From an uncultured Lachnospiraceae bacterium (GTDB taxonomy: Bacteria; Bacillota; Clostridia; Lachnospirales; Lachnospiraceae), in assembly GCA_902779355.1 (NCBI GenBank), contig CACZBF010000009.1, forward strand, positions 1 through 64,000: a stretch of DNA of 64,000 nt. Reading direction: 5' to 3'. How positions within the stretch are numbered: position 1 is the stretch's first letter; the number at the start of each line of letters is the position of its first letter. The position numbers were made by a program, and so were the translations under genes. Below are positions 61,503 through 64,000 of the stretch, in pieces. A model generated the notes under the pieces. That model made no database searches. It was not told the origin of the DNA and saw nothing but the letters and a program-made list of their open reading frames with translations.

Positions 61503-62090
61503 ATGCAGGAACAATTGAAGACTATCAAAAAAAAGGTGAAAAAAGCGCTCGATAAGGACCGTTGGGAGCATACGAAAGGTGTTGCTTATACCGCATGTTG
61601 CCTTGCAATGGCATATGCGGCAGATACGGATCAGGCTATGCTTGCAGGCTATCTCCACGATTGTGCCAAGAGTATTCCAAATGACGAGAAGTTGGCACTT
61701 TGTAAAAAGCATAAGATTGCCCTGACGGATGTGGAACAGCGAAATCCCTACCTGATCCATGCCAAACTTGGTGCATTTCTTGCAAAAAAGGAGTATGGGG
61801 TAGAAGATGAGGCGATCTGTCATGCGATTCAGGTGCATACGACCGGGGTTCCGGACATGAGCCTTCTCGATAAGATCATTTTTGTCGCAGATTATATCGA
61901 GCCTAAGCGGGATAAAGCAAGGCGTCTTCCGGAGATCCGGGAAACAGCATTTCATGATCTTGACCAGGCGCTCTTGATGGTCCTTGCTGATTCAATCTAC
62001 TATTTGTCGAAAGGAACGAGAGAGATTGACCCGATGACAGAGAAGACTTACGATTATTACAAGAAAAGGATGGATACCAATGGAACATGA
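61503..62090 (+). CDS. yqeK: HD domain protein YqeK (diadenosine tetraphosphatase)
   Basis: A 195-residue HD-fold hydrolase that in relatives splits Ap4A symmetrically. Metal ligands are visible in RWEHTKGV, YLHDCAKS, HAKLGAFLAKKEYGV and AIQVHTTG, with IIFVADYIEPKRD near the end. The start has GGAGTCATCTTT before the ATG. Its end overlaps rsfS by 11 bases. Confidence 0.93.
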   Translation: MQEQLKTIKKKVKKALDKDRWEHTKGVAYTACCLAMAYAADTDQAMLAGYLHDCAKSIPNDEKLALCKKHKIALTDVEQRNPYLIHAKLGAFLAKKEYGVEDEAICHAIQVHTTGVPDMSLLDKIIFVADYIEPKRDKARRLPEIRETAFHDLDQALLMVLADSIYYLSKGTREIDPMTEKTYDYYKKRMDTNGT

Positions 62091-62439
62091 TGCAAAAGAA
62101 ATGGCTAAGATCGCCTATCACGCTTTGTCGGAAAAGAAGGCTGAGGATATCAGAATCCTTGATATTAGTGAGATCAGCCCGATCGCCGATTATTTTCTGA
62201 TTGCATCCGGGAAAAATCAGACCCAGCTTGCTGCTTTAAAAGATGAAGTGGAAGAAAAGCTTGGCCGCGCAGGATATCCCGATTGCAGGATTGAGGGGAA
62301 TACCCATTCCACATGGATTCTGATGGATTTTACGGATATCATTGTCCATCTGTTTTCAGAGGAAGACCGTTTGTTTTACGATCTGGAGCGCGTTTGGCGA
62401 GATGGGAACGTGATCGAGCCGGAGATGCTCGAGAAATAA
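62080..62439 (+). CDS. rsfS: Ribosome silencing factor RsfS
   Basis: A 119-residue RsfS that binds L14 and blocks subunit joining in starvation. Conserved: EDIRILDISEISPIADYFLIASGKNQTQ, HSTWILMDFTDIIVHLF and FYDLERVW. The start lies inside yqeK with AAAAGGA upstream. Sixty-seven bases without a clear promoter or terminator follow before ddh. Confidence 0.95.
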   Translation: MEHDAKEMAKIAYHALSEKKAEDIRILDISEISPIADYFLIASGKNQTQLAALKDEVEEKLGRAGYPDCRIEGNTHSTWILMDFTDIIVHLFSEEDRLFYDLERVWRDGNVIEPEMLEK

Positions 62440-62506
62440 AGAAAGAGTTATCTGTATCAAATGTACTGATAAACATTATCATGGAGAAAGAAGAGAGGGA
62501 GAGAGT

Positions 62507-63490
62507 ATGATTCGAGTCGGAATTATGGGTTACGGAAATCTGGGAAAAGGGATTGAATGTGCGCTGCGTGATGCGAAGGACATGACATTGACCGCGGTCT
62601 TTACAAGACGTTCTCCGGAAACCGTATCAATCCAGACGCCGGGTGTGCCTGTTTGTTTTGCAGGAGACATTGAGGACTGGAAGGAAAAGATTGATGTGCT
62701 GATCCTTTGTGGCGGCTCTGCGACCGATCTGCCGGAGCAGACGAAACAATATGCAAAGCTTTTCCATGTCGTAGACAGCTTCGATACTCATGCAAAGATC
62801 CCGGAGCATTTTGCAAACGTGGATGCGGCTGCCAAAGCCTCCAACCATGTGGCGATGATTTCCATTGGCTGGGATCCTGGCATGTTTTCCTTAAACCGGC
62901 TTTATGCCAATGCGATCCTCCCTGATGGGAAGGATGAGACGTTCTGGGGCAAGGGTGTTTCACAGGGACATTCCGATGCGATCCGCCGTGTCGAGGGCGT
63001 AAAAAACGCAAAGCAGTATACGATCCCAATCGAAGAGGCACTCCAAAAAGTGAGAGCAGGAGAGCAACCGGCGTTGACCCCGCGTCATAAACACTTGAGA
63101 GAATGCTTTGTCGTTGCGGAGGACGGTGCGGATCATAAAAAGATCGAGGAAACGATCAAGACGATGCCCAACTACTTTGCCGATTATGATACGATCGTAC
63201 ATTTCGTCGACGAAGAAACGTTTGTGAGTGAGCATTCCGGCATGGCACACGGCGGCTTTGTGATCCGTTCTGGTAAAACCGGTCTTTCCAAAGAGCATAC
63301 GGCAACGATCGAGTACAGTCTGCAGTTGGATTCCAATCCCGAATTTACGGCAAACGTATTGGTCGCATTTGCACGGGCAGCGATGCGTCTGGCATCCGAC
63401 GGCGTATCCGGATGCAAAACGGTCTTTGATATACCGCCGGCTTATCTTTCCGATAAGAGTGGAGAGGAACTGCGGAAAACAATGCTTTGA
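62507..63490 (+). CDS. ddh: meso-Diaminopimelate dehydrogenase
   Basis: A 327-residue NADPH enzyme giving meso-DAP from tetrahydrodipicolinate in one step, for lysine and cell wall. The Rossmann start IRVGIMGYGNLGKGIECAL, the substrate region SIGWDPGMFSLNRLYANAILP, and WGKGVSQGHSDAIRRVEGV fit the family. The start follows AGAGGGAGAGAG. The gene could be the sole DAP route or parallel to the usual one; the window cannot tell. Confidence 0.95.
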   Translation: MIRVGIMGYGNLGKGIECALRDAKDMTLTAVFTRRSPETVSIQTPGVPVCFAGDIEDWKEKIDVLILCGGSATDLPEQTKQYAKLFHVVDSFDTHAKIPEHFANVDAAAKASNHVAMISIGWDPGMFSLNRLYANAILPDGKDETFWGKGVSQGHSDAIRRVEGVKNAKQYTIPIEEALQKVRAGEQPALTPRHKHLRECFVVAEDGADHKKIEETIKTMPNYFADYDTIVHFVDEETFVSEHSGMAHGGFVIRSGKTGLSKEHTATIEYSLQLDSNPEFTANVLVAFARAAMRLASDGVSGCKTVFDIPPAYLSDKSGEELRKTML

Positions 63491-63508
63491 TGAGGAGAAA
63501 AGCGGGTT

Positions 63509-64000
63509 ATGTCTGAAAAAAAGAACTCCAATCCCAATCACAAGCAAGTGATCCTTCGGCTTGTCGCACTGTCTTTGATCGGTCTCGCCGTCAACCTGAT
63601 CGGTGCGGAGATCGTGCAGGCGTGCGGCCTATCGGTCTATTGTGATTTTATCGGGACCGCGGTAGTTGCCGCGATCGGCGGTCCGCTGCCGGGTATCATC
63701 ATCGGACTTCTGACCAACATTCTCCGTTCTATCTCGGATCCGGTATCCGTTTTTTATGGGACGATCAGTGTCATCAATGCCGTTGTGGTTTGTTTTGCAA
63801 CGAAACGGAAATGGTTCAAAAAAATCTCCGGCATGGTTTTGACGACGCTGATTTTGGCGGCGTTCGGTGGCGGACTTGGATCGGTTCTGACCTGGATGCT
63901 ATACGGATTCCAAGCAGAGCCCGCGACTGCCGGGCTTGTCGGCGCCTTTTATCAAGCTGGTCTTTCCCCGTTAGCGGCAGAGTTTTGGGCAAGTATCGTG
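63509..64000 (+). CDS. Polytopic membrane protein, 3' end outside the window
   Basis: An open frame of 164 codons that runs off the window end. ATG 63509 follows TGAGGAGAAAAG. After a short polar head (MSEKKNSNPNHKQ) come at least three membrane segments with LVALSLIGLAVNLIGAEIVQA, GTAVVAAIGGPLPGIIIGLLTNIL and a later glycine-rich helix. The part resembles ECF transporter S components, a fold also used as a sensor in front of kinase, GGDEF or SpoIIE outputs in Clostridia. Without the rest, the function stays open. Confidence 0.6.
   Translation, partial: MSEKKNSNPNHKQVILRLVALSLIGLAVNLIGAEIVQACGLSVYCDFIGTAVVAAIGGPLPGIIIGLLTNILRSISDPVSVFYGTISVINAVVVCFATKRKWFKKISGMVLTTLILAAFGGGLGSVLTWMLYGFQAEPATAGLVGAFYQAGLSPLAAEFWASIV

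Overview
The window looks like chromosomal core DNA from a Gram-positive clostridium, most likely of the Lachnospiraceae or a near relative. The reasons are the Firmicutes-type gene blocks (yicC-remA-gmk-rpoZ, rplU-prp-rpmA-obgE, yhbY-nadD-yqeK-rsfS, asp23-fakA-recG), RecU and RecG together with RuvAB, an L27 with a cleavable N-terminus plus its Prp protease, a GerW-type spore protein, diaminopimelate dehydrogenase, and a HisIE carrying an extra HisF-like domain. Promoters of sigma-A type with 17-bp spacers are easy to read. Nearly all genes are on the + strand; only rpmB and rqcH are on the - strand. I see no transposase, prophage, CRISPR array, tRNA or rRNA.

Layout. 0-4.2 kb: miaB, a NusG-II protein, a Gx-type membrane protein, ruvA and ruvB. 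4.2-9.2 kb: two paralogous membrane signalling proteins with degenerate GGDEF and EAL domains, the first also a hybrid histidine kinase. 9.3-14.7 kb: zapA, a U32 peptidase, a RodA/FtsW glycosyltransferase and a class B PBP. 14.8-16.9 kb: NUDIX hydrolase, two little-known proteins and gerW. 16.9-22.1 kb: divergent rpmB and asp23-fakA-recG-nucleoside phosphorylase. 22.1-28.9 kb: rqcH (-) divergent from yicC-remA-gmk-rpoZ, then rimO-pgsA-rsmD-coaD. At 28.94-29.07 kb lies a three-armed palindromic element. 29.1-32.7 kb: a coiled-coil protein, an RluA-family synthase, recU and hisZ. 32.8-41.6 kb: one gene for a 2,937-residue surface protein with a GH25 lysozyme domain, a second TIM-barrel glycosidase-like domain and a long array of InlB-type repeats. 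41.7-48.0 kb: three signalling genes (REC-HD-GYP, a hybrid kinase with Hpt, and a hybrid kinase fused to DegV). 48.0-51.8 kb: hisG, hisD, hisB and the HisF-like-HisIE fusion. 51.8-58.1 kb: two radical-SAM-associated genes and a heterodimeric ABC exporter. 58.1-62.4 kb: ribosomal proteins L21 and L27, Obg, ribosome assembly and NAD genes. 62.5-64.0 kb: ddh and the start of a membrane protein.

The parts most worth a second look are the kinase-DegV fusion, whose stop codon overlaps the hisG start; the fact that hisZ and hisG, whose products form one enzyme, are split by the giant surface protein and the signalling genes; the HisF-like domain that has lost both catalytic aspartates; the dead-looking GGDEF-EAL module built into a histidine kinase; the palindromic element after coaD; and several compact regulatory arrangements, namely -35 boxes inside terminator loops and divergent promoters sharing a hexamer. 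FakA, the kinase partner of DegV-type fatty-acid-binding proteins, is also encoded here, which gives the DegV fusion a possible metabolic context.
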